From: an uncultured Ignavibacteria bacterium
Lineage (GTDB): Bacteria; Bacteroidota; Ignavibacteria; Tepidaquicellales; OLB5
NCBI GenBank assembly: GCA_937873695.1
Contig: CALMYL010000007.1
Location: 124,001-188,000 of the forward strand
DNA length: 64,000 nt
Reading direction: 5' to 3'
Shown: piece after piece, positions 16,121-24,243 of the stretch
How positions within the stretch are numbered: position 1 is the first letter of the stretch
Layout: every line of letters starts with the position of its first letter
Made by a program: the position numbers and the translations under genes
The notes under the pieces: model-generated
The model's input: the letters and a program-made list of their open reading frames with translations, nothing else
What the model was told of the DNA's origin: nothing
The model's database searches: none

Positions 16121-16483
16121 GTGGGTACGCTTACAGATCTGGGTAAGACCGGCGAAGCTATCGCAAAGGAACATTTTGAGTCACTTGGATTTGAATTTGT
16201 TGAGCAGGGCTTCAGGTATGAGCGCGCCGAAACTGACCTGATATTTAAGGATGATTCTAAAAAGATAATAGTGTTTGTTGAAGTTAAGACCCGGCGCAGT
16301 AAAAAGTTCGGCGAGCCGGAAGAATCGGTGACCGAAAGAAAAATGCAGCAGATGATACACTCAGCCCAGGGATATATTATGCTGAATCCCGAGTACGATG
16401 ATTATGAAAAACGATTTGATATAGCGGCAATTATGATAGAAAATGGCAGGGCGAAGGTGAATCATATAATAAATTGTTTTTGA
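16121..16483 (+). CDS. yraN: YraN/UPF0102 family nuclease-like protein
   Basis: 120 residues, GTG start 3 bases after rnhB. GKTGEAIAKEHFESLGFEFVEQ is followed by RAETDLIFKDD and IVFVEVKTRRS, giving the D...ExK pattern of a PD-(D/E)xK endonuclease-like (RecB-type) fold, then KMQQMIHSAQGYI. It is almost always linked to rnhB. Family members are suspected to act in DNA processing. Cytoplasmic. Confidence 0.9.
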   Translation: MGTLTDLGKTGEAIAKEHFESLGFEFVEQGFRYERAETDLIFKDDSKKIIVFVEVKTRRSKKFGEPEESVTERKMQQMIHSAQGYIMLNPEYDDYEKRFDIAAIMIENGRAKVNHIINCF

Positions 16484-16510
16484 AAAGTAATTCAAAATTC
16501 AGAAAAATTA

Positions 16511-16994
<484 letters not shown>

Positions 16995-16997
16995 ATT

Positions 16998-17717
16998 ATG
17001 CTTGATAGAATAAACCTGAAGAACATACTTGTGCTTGATATTGAAACGGTACCGCAGTACGCCGCATACGGGGAGCTGGCGGATGAGTGGAAAGAGCTGT
17101 GGAAGAAAAAAATGGCGCGTGATATCAAAGAGGGACTCACCCCCGACGGGCTTTATCAAAGGGCGGGCATTTATGCGGAGTTCGGGAAGATAATCTGCAT
17201 CTGTGCCGGATATTTTTTTGAGAACGGTACGGGTCTTCAGTTTAAAGTGAAGGCATTCTACGGTGATGATGAAAAAAAGCTGCTTGAAGAGTTCAGTGAA
17301 ACGCTGAACAAAAGTTTCAGTACCGATGAACATTTGTTATGCGGGCATAACAGCAAGGAATTTGACTTTCCCTACATTGCTCGCAGGTGCCTGATTAACG
17401 GACTGCCGATTCCCTACCTGCTTGATAATGCCGGCAAAAAGCCATGGGAGGTTCAGTTGATTGATACTATGGATATGTGGAAGTTCGGCGATTACAAAAG
17501 TTATACATCCCTTAACCTTCTTGCTGCGGTATTCGGGATTGAATCACCAAAGGATGATATTGACGGCAGCCAGGTCTGGAGTACTTACTGGATAGATAAG
17601 GACCTTGAACGCATAAAGAATTATTGCATGAAAGATGTTGTTACCGATGCGCAGCTTTTGCTTAAGTTCAAAGGGATGGAGCTGCTTAAACGGGAAAATA
17701 TTAGTTTTACAAATTAA
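16998..17717 (+). CDS. predicted 3'-5' exonuclease, PolB-like
   Basis: 239 residues. NILVLDIETVPQ contains the Exo I D-x-E motif, GHNSKEFDFPYIARR contains Exo II with the catalytic Asp, and YCMKDVVTDAQL contains Exo III (Y-C-x-x-D-V). This order fits the stand-alone exonuclease family related to the proofreading domain of DNA polymerase B. It likely trims single-stranded DNA or RNA 3' ends in the cytoplasm. The DUF433/DUF5615 pair follows. Confidence 0.8.
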   Translation: MLDRINLKNILVLDIETVPQYAAYGELADEWKELWKKKMARDIKEGLTPDGLYQRAGIYAEFGKIICICAGYFFENGTGLQFKVKAFYGDDEKKLLEEFSETLNKSFSTDEHLLCGHNSKEFDFPYIARRCLINGLPIPYLLDNAGKKPWEVQLIDTMDMWKFGDYKSYTSLNLLAAVFGIESPKDDIDGSQVWSTYWIDKDLERIKNYCMKDVVTDAQLLLKFKGMELLKRENISFTN

Positions 17718-17727
17718 CATAAATCAT

Positions 17728-17958
17728 ATGAGCTATAAGGAAAGAATCGAAAGTAATTACGAAGTTATGCTTGGTAAGCCTGTAATCAAAGGAACCAGAA
17801 TAACGGTTGAACTTATCCTGAAAAAACTTGCAGGAGGATTTACTGTTGATGAAATTCTGAGTTCTTATGATCAGATAACAAAAGAAGATATTTATGCAGC
17901 AATTGAATATGCTGCATATGTTGTATCTGAAGAAGAAACCGTTGAACCGGTTAAATGA
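17728..17958 (+). CDS. DUF433 antitoxin-like protein, module A
   Basis: 76 residues from the ATG at 17728 (an upstream TTG-type extension to 17635 runs back into the exonuclease gene and is rejected). The motif LGKPVIKGTRITVELILKKL is the DUF433 hallmark (G-K-P-x-I-x-G-T-R-I), a winged-helix-type DNA-binding fold; DEILSSYDQITKEDIYAAIEYA completes it. Its TGA overlaps the ATG of the following DUF5615 gene (ATGA). Such pairs are regarded as toxin-antitoxin candidates. Confidence 0.85.
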   Translation: MSYKERIESNYEVMLGKPVIKGTRITVELILKKLAGGFTVDEILSSYDQITKEDIYAAIEYAAYVVSEEETVEPVK

Positions 17959-18304
17959 TCATAGCGGATGAAAATATAGATTTCAAGTTGATTAGAAAAT
18001 TGCGTTCACTTGGATATGAAGTTCTCTCAATTAAGGAATCTCACAAAGGAATAAGCGATCCGCAAATATCAACATTGCAAAAACATCAAGCGGGATATTA
18101 ATAACAGAAGACAGCGATTTTGGTGAATGGGTTTTTGCTCACAGGATGGATGGATTTTCAGTTATTTTTTTGAGATACCATAATGTACGGGAGTATTTTG
18201 AAATTGAAGCTCAGTTAATTAAAGCGGTCGTATCTGCACTAAGCTCCGAAGAAAACAAGTTTATAACTATAACTAAAAATAAAACCAGAACCAGAATAAT
18301 ATAG
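17955..18304 (+). pseudogene. DUF5615 PIN-like toxin gene, frameshifted, module A
   Basis: The ATG at 17955 overlaps the DUF433 stop. The frame reads MIIADENIDFKLIRKLRSLG (Asp5 of the D-E-N motif), then SHKGISDPQ, and stops at TAA after TY-like residues near 18102. In the +2 frame the sequence continues INIAKTSSGILITEDSDFGE (second catalytic acid motif, TEDSDFG) and GFSVIFLRYH, ending at the TAG at 18302-18304. Joining them needs one inserted base near 18066-18069. The break is either a real inactivation or a base-call error. The intact counterpart is at 21441-21782. Confidence 0.8.
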
Positions 18305-18316
18305 GAGTTTAATTAA

Positions 18317-20557
18317 ATGTTTGATTTAGATCTGATCAAAAAAGTGTATTCAGGATTCAAAGGAAAAGTTGATGCTGCAAAAAAAGTTTTAGGCAGGCCA
18401 ATGACCTATGCGGAAAAAATTCTTTACGCGCATTTATGGAATGAAACGGTAACGCCTTATACAGGCGGCAAGGATTTTGTTGAGTTTGCGCCCGATAGGG
18501 TCGCGATGCAGGATGCAACCGCGCAGATGGCGCTGCTGCAGTTCATGTCAGCGGGCATCCCTAAAGTTGCAGTGCCTTCAACCGTACACTGCGATCATTT
18601 GATTCAGGCTGAAGTAGGCTCGGCAAAAGATCTGCTTAACGCGGAAAACGAGAATAAGGAAGTTTATGATTTTCTTGCAAGTGTATCAAATAAATACGGC
18701 ATCGGCTTCTGGAAACCGGGCGCGGGAATAATTCACCAGGTTGTGCTGGAAAATTACGCGTTCCCGGGCGGTATGATGATCGGTACTGATTCGCATACAC
18801 CAAACGCAGGCGGACTTGGAATGATAGCAATTGGCGTAGGCGGCGCAGATGCAGTTGACGTAATGGCGGGTATGCCGTGGGAGTTAAAATTCCCCAAACT
18901 TATAGGTGTAAAGTTAACCGGTAAATTAAGCGGGTGGACCTCACCAAAGGATGTGATACTTAAAGTCGCAGGAATACTCACAGTAAAAGGCGGCACAGGC
19001 GCCATTGTTGAATACTTCGGCGAAGGCGCTGATAATATTTCATGCACAGGCAAAGGTACCATATGTAATATGGGCGCCGAAATAGGCGCGACAACATCAC
19101 TGTTTGCATATGATAAAAAAATGTATGAATACCTGGCTGCAACAGAGCGCGAAGAAGTTGGTAAGCTTGCCAACGAAATTGCGGATTACCTCAGACCTGA
19201 TGAAGGCAGCGAAAAATATTATGACCAGGTAATTGAAATTAATTTAAGCGAGCTGGAGCCGCACATAAACGGTCCGTTCACACCTGATCTTGCGTGGCCG
19301 ATCTCTGTATTCAAACAGGCCGTTAAGGATAAAGAGTACCCCGAAGAGCTTAAAGTCGCGCTAATCGGCAGCTGTACAAATTCATCGTACGAAGATATGG
19401 AGCGCTCCGCATCAGTTGCCAAACAGGCACTGGATATGGGGCTTAAGGTGAAATCAGAATTTACAATAACGCCGGGCAGCGAGCAGATCCGCGCAACAAT
19501 TGAGCGTGACGGTCAATTGGAGATATTTGAAAAAGTAGGCGGGCTGGTACTTGCCAACGCATGCGGTCCGTGTATTGGTCAATGGAAACGCCATGATGTT
19601 AAAGAGGGCGAGAAGAACTCAATTATAACGTCGTATAACAGGAATTTTTCCAAGCGTAATGACGGTAATCCGGCAACAAACGCTTTTGTCGCATCGCCTG
19701 AAATTGTAACGGCGCTTGCCTTTGCGGGTAAGCTTACGTTCAATCCTTTAACCGATACATTAAAGAACAGCAAAGGCGAAGATGTAAAACTTGCCGAACC
19801 CAAAGGCGATGAACTTCCAAAACATGGTTATTTAAAAGGTGTAAACGGATATGTTGCCCCGGCTGCCGATGGCTCAGCGGTGCAAGTTGAAATTGATCCG
19901 AACAGCAAACGTTTACAGAGACTTTTCCCGTTTGTACACCCTGATTTTGAAAAGGATTACAGGAACATGCACCTTCTGTTAAAGGCTAAGGGAAAGTGTA
20001 CCACCGATCATATTTCGATGGCGGGTCCGTGGTTAAGGTTCAGAGGGCATTTGGATAACATTTCAAATAATATGTTCATTGGTGCTGTAAACTGGTTTAA
20101 CGATAAAACCAATTATGTAAAGAACCTGCTCACAGGAAACTATGATGAAGTACCAAATGTTGCAAGAGAATATAAAGCTCAGGGAATTCCCTGGGTAGTA
20201 GTTGGCGAAGAAAATTACGGTGAAGGTTCATCCCGTGAGCATGCGGCAATGGAGCCGCGCCATCTGGGCGGTAAGGCCATCATTGTTAAATCATTTGCAA
20301 GGATACATGAGACCAATTTAAAGAAACAGGGTATGCTGCCTTTAACTTTTGCGGATCCGGCTGATTATGACAGGATAAAGGAAGATGATATGATAGACCT
20401 TGATGTAAAAGGTATTGAACCCGGCGGCCAGGTTACAATGACGCTGAAGCACTCAGACGGAACAATTGAAACCGTTCTGCTGAATCATACGATGAATAAA
20501 CAGCAGATAGACTGGTTTAAAGTGGGCAGCGCGCTTAATTTGATGGCGAAGAAATGA
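18317..20557 (+). CDS. acn: aconitate hydratase, mitochondrial-like type
   Basis: Interconverts citrate and isocitrate in the TCA cycle. 746 residues, close to the length of the compact (mitochondrial/short AcnA-like) aconitases. The [16 protein letters not shown] motif (about 155-170), [11 protein letters not shown] (cluster Cys about 353) and [10 protein letters not shown] (cluster Cys about 416 and 419) supply the 4Fe-4S ligands. [18 protein letters not shown] near residue 635 is the swivelling-domain active-site loop. The TAG of the broken toxin gene is 12 bases upstream, with GGAGT as the ribosome site. A degenerate palindrome follows. Confidence 0.95.
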   Translation: MFDLDLIKKVYSGFKGKVDAAKKVLGRPMTYAEKILYAHLWNETVTPYTGGKDFVEFAPDRVAMQDATAQMALLQFMSAGIPKVAVPSTVHCDHLIQAEVGSAKDLLNAENENKEVYDFLASVSNKYGIGFWKPGAGIIHQVVLENYAFPGGMMIGTDSHTPNAGGLGMIAIGVGGADAVDVMAGMPWELKFPKLIGVKLTGKLSGWTSPKDVILKVAGILTVKGGTGAIVEYFGEGADNISCTGKGTICNMGAEIGATTSLFAYDKKMYEYLAATEREEVGKLANEIADYLRPDEGSEKYYDQVIEINLSELEPHINGPFTPDLAWPISVFKQAVKDKEYPEELKVALIGSCTNSSYEDMERSASVAKQALDMGLKVKSEFTITPGSEQIRATIERDGQLEIFEKVGGLVLANACGPCIGQWKRHDVKEGEKNSIITSYNRNFSKRNDGNPATNAFVASPEIVTALAFAGKLTFNPLTDTLKNSKGEDVKLAEPKGDELPKHGYLKGVNGYVAPAADGSAVQVEIDPNSKRLQRLFPFVHPDFEKDYRNMHLLLKAKGKCTTDHISMAGPWLRFRGHLDNISNNMFIGAVNWFNDKTNYVKNLLTGNYDEVPNVAREYKAQGIPWVVVGEENYGEGSSREHAAMEPRHLGGKAIIVKSFARIHETNLKKQGMLPLTFADPADYDRIKEDDMIDLDVKGIEPGGQVTMTLKHSDGTIETVLLNHTMNKQQIDWFKVGSALNLMAKK

Positions 20558-20560
20558 TAA

Positions 20561-20594
20561 CCTCACCCTCTCCAAAGGAGTCCTTCGGAGGTTA
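20561..20594. repeat. degenerate CCTCTCC-AAA-GGAG palindrome
   Basis: CCTCACCCTCTCCAAAGGAG followed by TCCTTCGGAGG lies just after the aconitase stop. It appears to be a decayed member of the CCCCTCTCC-GAA-GGAGAGGGG family. Confidence 0.6.
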
Positions 20595-20651
20595 AAACAA
20601 ACAAAATAGATTTCATTTAAGTAATAGTAGCGTTCAATTTTATTAATATTG

Positions 20652-21053
20652 ATGAACAATAAAGTAATAATAGCAATAGCTGTAGTGGCAGTTTTGGTTT
20701 TTGTGTATATGTTCTTCTTAAGCGGTCCCAAAAGTACGGCTGAAGACGTTACCCCCGAAAAATTCAGTGAGCTTGCAAAAGAACCGGATGCGGTGATACT
20801 TGACGTGCGCAGCGCGTTTGAGTTCGGCGGGGATAAGATAAAAGGCGCACAGAATATGAGCTATACTTCAAGCGGATTTAAGGCGTATCTTGAAAAACTT
20901 GATAAAAAGAAACCATATTTAGTATACTGTGCAACAGGCTCAAGAAGCGTTGGCGCGGTGAAGCAAATGAAAAGTATGGGCTTTGAGCAGGTGTATAATC
21001 TGAAGGGCGGAATTGAACACTGGAAATCAGCAGGAATGCCTGTGGTGAGATGA
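20652..21053 (+). CDS. membrane-anchored rhodanese-like protein
   Basis: 133 residues from the ATG at 20652. An N-terminal transmembrane anchor (residues 4-24) is followed by a rhodanese domain: EKFSELAKEPDAVILDVRSA, then the active-site loop VYCATGSRSVGA with the catalytic Cys, and a closing VYNLKGGIEHWKSAGMPVV. It likely carries persulfide sulfur on the periplasmic face. Single domain, complete loop. A heptamer repeat begins 4 bases after its stop. Confidence 0.85.
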   Translation: MNNKVIIAIAVVAVLVFVYMFFLSGPKSTAEDVTPEKFSELAKEPDAVILDVRSAFEFGGDKIKGAQNMSYTSSGFKAYLEKLDKKKPYLVYCATGSRSVGAVKQMKSMGFEQVYNLKGGIEHWKSAGMPVVR

Positions 21054-21056
21054 GTT

Positions 21057-21084
21057 GGTTACAGGTTACAGGATGCAGGTTATG
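21057..21084. repeat. four tandem heptamers, GGTTACA type
   Basis: GGTTACA, GGTTACA, GGATGCA and GGTTATG begin 4 bases after the rhodanese stop. The remainder of 21085-21204 shows no gene. Confidence 0.75.
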
Positions 21085-21204
21085 GAATTTAGTTGCTGTT
21101 GGATGTGTATCCGACACATTTTAATTTATTGAAAATAGTTTATTTTAGCTGATAAACATACTTTTCAATTTTTCTATGTATAAAATTTATGTATATTTAA
21201 AATT

Positions 21205-21441
21205 ATGACGAAGTTAGCGAATAGAATAATAATAGATGATAATATCTGTAACGGCAAGCCCGTCTTAAATGGGAAGCGAATAACCGTTCAAAGTATTCTT
21301 GAATACCTTGCATCCGGAGACAGTAAAGAAAATATTTTAAAACAATTTCCTTCGTTAGTGCCCGAAGATATAGAGGCATGTCTTAAATTTGCCGCCAATA
21401 TTCTTGACAGGCAATATATTATCAAAGAAGAAACAGCGTAA
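21205..21441 (+). CDS. DUF433 antitoxin-like protein, module B
   Basis: 78 residues: RIIIDDNICNGKPVLNGKRITVQSIL matches DUF433 (N-G-K-P-V-x-x-G-K-R-I-T-V), followed by DSKENILKQFPSLVPEDIEACLKFAA. Its stop overlaps the start of the next gene by one base (TAATG). It is the intact version of the module at 17728-18304. Confidence 0.85.
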   Translation: MTKLANRIIIDDNICNGKPVLNGKRITVQSILEYLASGDSKENILKQFPSLVPEDIEACLKFAANILDRQYIIKEETA

Positions 21442-21782
21442 TGGCAAAGTTCTTGGTTGATGTTAACCTCCCCTATTATTTTTCTTTCTGGAATTCCGAT
21501 GAATTTGAACACCTTAAAGATATTAATGATGAAATGAAAGATGAAGAAGTATGGGAGTATGCGAAACGAAAAAATCTAACAATTATTTCAAAAGACTCCG
21601 ATTTTTCAAACAGAATAATTATTTCAAACCCGCCACCAAAGGTCATACACATTAAAATAGGAAACGTTAGTTTAAAAGAACTATATAGAATATGTTCTTC
21701 TTTATGGGAAGATATAATGAAACTAAATCAGGACTATAAGTTGGTAAATGTATTTAAAGACAGAATAGAAGGAATAAAATAG
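21441..21782 (+). CDS. DUF5615 PIN-like toxin, module B
   Basis: 113 residues. FLVDVNLPYYFSFW carries the first acidic motif (D-x-N-L), EVWEYAKRKNLTIISKDSDFS the second (K-D-S-D-F), and PPKVIHIKIGN the following strand, together the DUF5615 Mut7-C/PIN-like nuclease fold. It is intact in all visible motifs. It is overlapped at the 5' end by its DUF433 partner. The next gene (DUF5996) starts at 21783, directly after the stop. Confidence 0.85.
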   Translation: MAKFLVDVNLPYYFSFWNSDEFEHLKDINDEMKDEEVWEYAKRKNLTIISKDSDFSNRIIISNPPPKVIHIKIGNVSLKELYRICSSLWEDIMKLNQDYKLVNVFKDRIEGIK

Positions 21783-22604
21783 ATGACAGTTTTCCCTGAA
21801 TTACAGGAACAGCAGTATATTAAGACCAGGCGGAGGATCCACTCCGTTGCGGAGCTTGTTGGCAGACTGCGCGAAGCGCTGGTACAGCCAATTGCAAAGA
21901 ATGATAATATATGGCTGAGCATTGTAAGCAAAGGATTCTGCACGCCCCCTATGAGTGCATTAAATGAACTTGAAATTGGCTTCAACGCTGAAATACTTGC
22001 CGTTGAGATTGCGGATAATAAAAACCGATATGCATCGGTTACGGTAACAGGTAAAACTCTGAACGAACTTTGCGCTGAAGTGCTTGATGTATTGAAAGCG
22101 GATTTTGGTATAACTCCCAACGTAACGGCAGGTGAGTTTGACAATGAGCGCAAAATTGAAATTGATCCCGAAGCAGCGCAGGAATTCCTGCTGCAATTTG
22201 TGAATTTTTCTGAGTTGCTTAATGCTTTCCATAAGGACATCCCTTTCAATGATGGCATTAAGTCTCAAGTTTGCCTTTGGCCGCATCACTTTGATAATGC
22301 CTTCAAGTGGTTCAGCGGGCGCAAGATAGATGAAATTGATGAATTTATGGGAATAGGTGTCTCTAACGGTGACGAAATGTATGAGCTGCCTTATGTATAT
22401 ATGACAATTTATCCCGAATTGCGGAAGATGAATACACTCGAGCTTCCCGAAGGCGCGCATTTACACGATTCAGGATGGCAGGGTCTGCTGCTGACATACG
22501 AGGCAATCATGGAAAAGAAATCTGCCGATGAACAGGAAGATTTGATTAATAATTTTTTTGATGTTGGATTTAAGGGTATTAAACGGGGATTTTCGAAACG
22601 TTAA
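21783..22604 (+). CDS. DUF5996 family protein
   Basis: 273 residues. FPELQEQQYIKTRRRIHSVAEL, SIVSKGFCTPPM, VCLWPHHFDNAFKWFSGR and GIGVSNGDEMYELPYVYMTIYP match the DUF5996 pattern, with a conserved W-P-H-H-F-D motif and a G-x-S-x-G-D segment. No signal peptide. The function is unknown; the conserved His and Asp cluster hints at an enzyme. A tandem 9-mer (ACTAATTAC) lies just downstream at about 22619. Confidence 0.75.
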   Translation: MTVFPELQEQQYIKTRRRIHSVAELVGRLREALVQPIAKNDNIWLSIVSKGFCTPPMSALNELEIGFNAEILAVEIADNKNRYASVTVTGKTLNELCAEVLDVLKADFGITPNVTAGEFDNERKIEIDPEAAQEFLLQFVNFSELLNAFHKDIPFNDGIKSQVCLWPHHFDNAFKWFSGRKIDEIDEFMGIGVSNGDEMYELPYVYMTIYPELRKMNTLELPEGAHLHDSGWQGLLLTYEAIMEKKSADEQEDLINNFFDVGFKGIKRGFSKR

Positions 22605-22618
22605 GGATATTAAAGCAG

Positions 22619-22645
22619 ACACTAATTACACTAATTACACAAATT
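22619..22645. repeat. tandem 9-mer, ACTAATTAC type
   Basis: ACTAATTAC, ACTAATTAC and ACAAATTTC follow the DUF5996 stop by about 15 bases, another short tandem repeat placed at a gene 3' end. Nothing else is seen to 22708. Confidence 0.6.
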
Positions 22646-22708
22646 TCGCAGATAAGTCTTTACCGATTTGTACATCATAAGCTATGTAGAAATAGTTAAT
22701 TTTCAATT

Positions 22709-23125
22709 TTAATTTTCAATCTTAATTTTCACCAGCTTCCTTATATTGCTAACCATAGTTTTACTTTTTACTTCAAGTCTTATGCCCCTGCCTTCGGCGT
22801 ACGGTTTTGCTGCTTTCAGTTCATTTTTAATTTCATCTGATATATCACTTGCCATAATCTCCTCATACGCTTTTCTTCCAAAAACAAACGCAGCCTTGAA
22901 AAATCCATCACGCGGCAGGAGGTATATTATTACGCGCTTTTTATCACTGATGCGATAGCTCCACCCGAACTTTGCACCTGAAAAATACCAATCACCTTTA
23001 GCTGCAGGCTCAGTTTTTAGTGTAAATTCTTCGAGGGTTTTCCAGTAAGGGAATGTTTTACTTAATGCCGTTTTCAGTTCAGCTTCGCCGGGCTTTTTGC
23101 CCTTATTCATAAATATACTTTGCAT
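22709..23125 (-). CDS. DUF3788 family protein
   Basis: 138 residues. WKTLEEFTLKTEPAAKGDWYFSG, GWSYRISDKKRVIIYLLP and GFFKAAFVFGRKAYE followed by AKPYAEGRGIRLEV are the characteristic DUF3788 blocks. Cytoplasmic, no signal peptide, no known activity. The start used (MQSIFMNKG) has a second Met five residues later that would also serve. Convergent with the DUF5996 gene. Confidence 0.8.
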   Translation of the reverse strand: MQSIFMNKGKKPGEAELKTALSKTFPYWKTLEEFTLKTEPAAKGDWYFSGAKFGWSYRISDKKRVIIYLLPRDGFFKAAFVFGRKAYEEIMASDISDEIKNELKAAKPYAEGRGIRLEVKSKTMVSNIRKLVKIKIEN

Positions 23126-23215
23126 ACTTTACCAAAATTTTAATCTATGAATTTTGAACGCAAACAATTAATTTAGCGCTTTAAGTGTAAAAATAATTAC
23201 AAATAAGTTAATTGG

Positions 23216-23235
23216 ATACCCGCTTTCGCGGGTAT
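23216..23235. repeat. palindrome ATACCCGC-TTTC-GCGGGTAT
   Basis: A perfect 8-bp stem with a 4-base loop lies immediately before exonuclease III. An ATG at 23234 falls inside its right arm. The same stem, with loop AGGT, lies at 33181-33200 before another gene start. Confidence 0.85.
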
Positions 23236-23242
23236 GGATCAA

Positions 23243-24022
23243 ATGGCAAAAAAAGAGATCAAAATATTCTGCTGGAATGTTAACGGTATTAGAGCAATAT
23301 GGAAAAAAGATTTCCCGAAGTGGTTCAAAAAAACCTCTCCTGATATATTATGCCTGCAGGAAACCAAGGCGCAGCCGGATCAGCTTGATGACGAAGTGAA
23401 GAAATACTGCGGATGCTGGAGCGAATTCTTTTCAGCCGAAAAAAAGGGGTATTCAGGCGTAGCCACGTATTCCAAAATTGCCCCGGTTGATTTTAAAAAA
23501 GGTCTCGGTAATCCCTATTTCGATAACGAAGGACGCGTGCTGCAAACTGATTTTAAGGATTTTTCTATATATAATGTTTACTTTCCAAACGGGGGCAGGG
23601 GACCCGAGAGAGTAAAATATAAACTCGATTTCTATAATGAACTATTTTTTAACGTAGAAAAAAAACGCAAGAAGCAGAAAAATATTATTATATGCGGTGA
23701 CTATAATACCGCGCATAAGGAAATTGATCTTGCCCGCCCGAAAGAAAATTCAAAGAATACGGGATTCCTGCCGGAAGAACGCGCCTGGATAGATACCATT
23801 ATTAATATGGGATATATAGATATATTCAGGGAATACAACCAGAAACCGGAACAGTATACTTATTGGGATCAGATTACACGCGCGCGTGAGCGCAATGTTG
23901 GCTGGAGGATAGATTATTTTATGATAACAAAAGAAATGCGCTCCATGGTTACTGACGCCAAAATTCACCCCAAAGTAATGGGAAGTGATCACTGCCCAAT
24001 TGAACTGGACATCAAAGTATAG
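23243..24022 (+). CDS. xth: exodeoxyribonuclease III / AP endonuclease
   Basis: Cleaves at abasic sites and degrades DNA 3' ends in base excision repair. 259 residues from the ATG at 23243. The EEP fold motifs are all present: KIFCWNVNGIRA (Asn), DILCLQETKAQ (metal-binding Glu), YNVYFPNGG, ICGDYNTAH (Asp and Asn), VGWRIDYFMIT and GSDHCPIELD (catalytic Asp-His). An ATG at 23234 would add three residues but lies in the palindrome; 23243 gives the usual MAKKEIKI start. Cytoplasmic, monocistronic. Confidence 0.93.
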   Translation: MAKKEIKIFCWNVNGIRAIWKKDFPKWFKKTSPDILCLQETKAQPDQLDDEVKKYCGCWSEFFSAEKKGYSGVATYSKIAPVDFKKGLGNPYFDNEGRVLQTDFKDFSIYNVYFPNGGRGPERVKYKLDFYNELFFNVEKKRKKQKNIIICGDYNTAHKEIDLARPKENSKNTGFLPEERAWIDTIINMGYIDIFREYNQKPEQYTYWDQITRARERNVGWRIDYFMITKEMRSMVTDAKIHPKVMGSDHCPIELDIKV

Positions 24023-24118
24023 CATGTGCTTATTCAGCACAGCACTTAATGCCTTTACGTTAGAAATAATATAATATAAATACAGCTATTTAGGCAATAA
24101 ATTGCCACATCTACCATA

Positions 24119-24213
24119 ATTACGGTATAGTATTCGCTAACCATATACCCTATTTTTGAAACGGGGAATAATTAACGATATAAGCTATATTAAATGAATC
24201 ATTATACCGTAAT
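24119..24213. promoter_or_regulatory. 11-bp inverted repeat spanning a TATTTTTG promoter-like element
   Basis: ATTACGGTATA (24119-24129) and its exact complement TATACCGTAAT (24203-24213) flank 73 bases that include TATTTTTG (24151-24158), a TAnnTTTG match. The ATG of the next gene is at 24244. It could be an operator pair or an mRNA leader structure. Confidence 0.45.
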
Positions 24214-24243
24214 ATTCGAGGGAAGAAACAAGGAGTCTAATAG

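Noticed and set aside
17635-17727. 31-residue N-terminal extension of the DUF433 gene
   Set aside because: It overlaps the exonuclease coding sequence in another frame; the DUF433 domain starts at the ATG at 17728.
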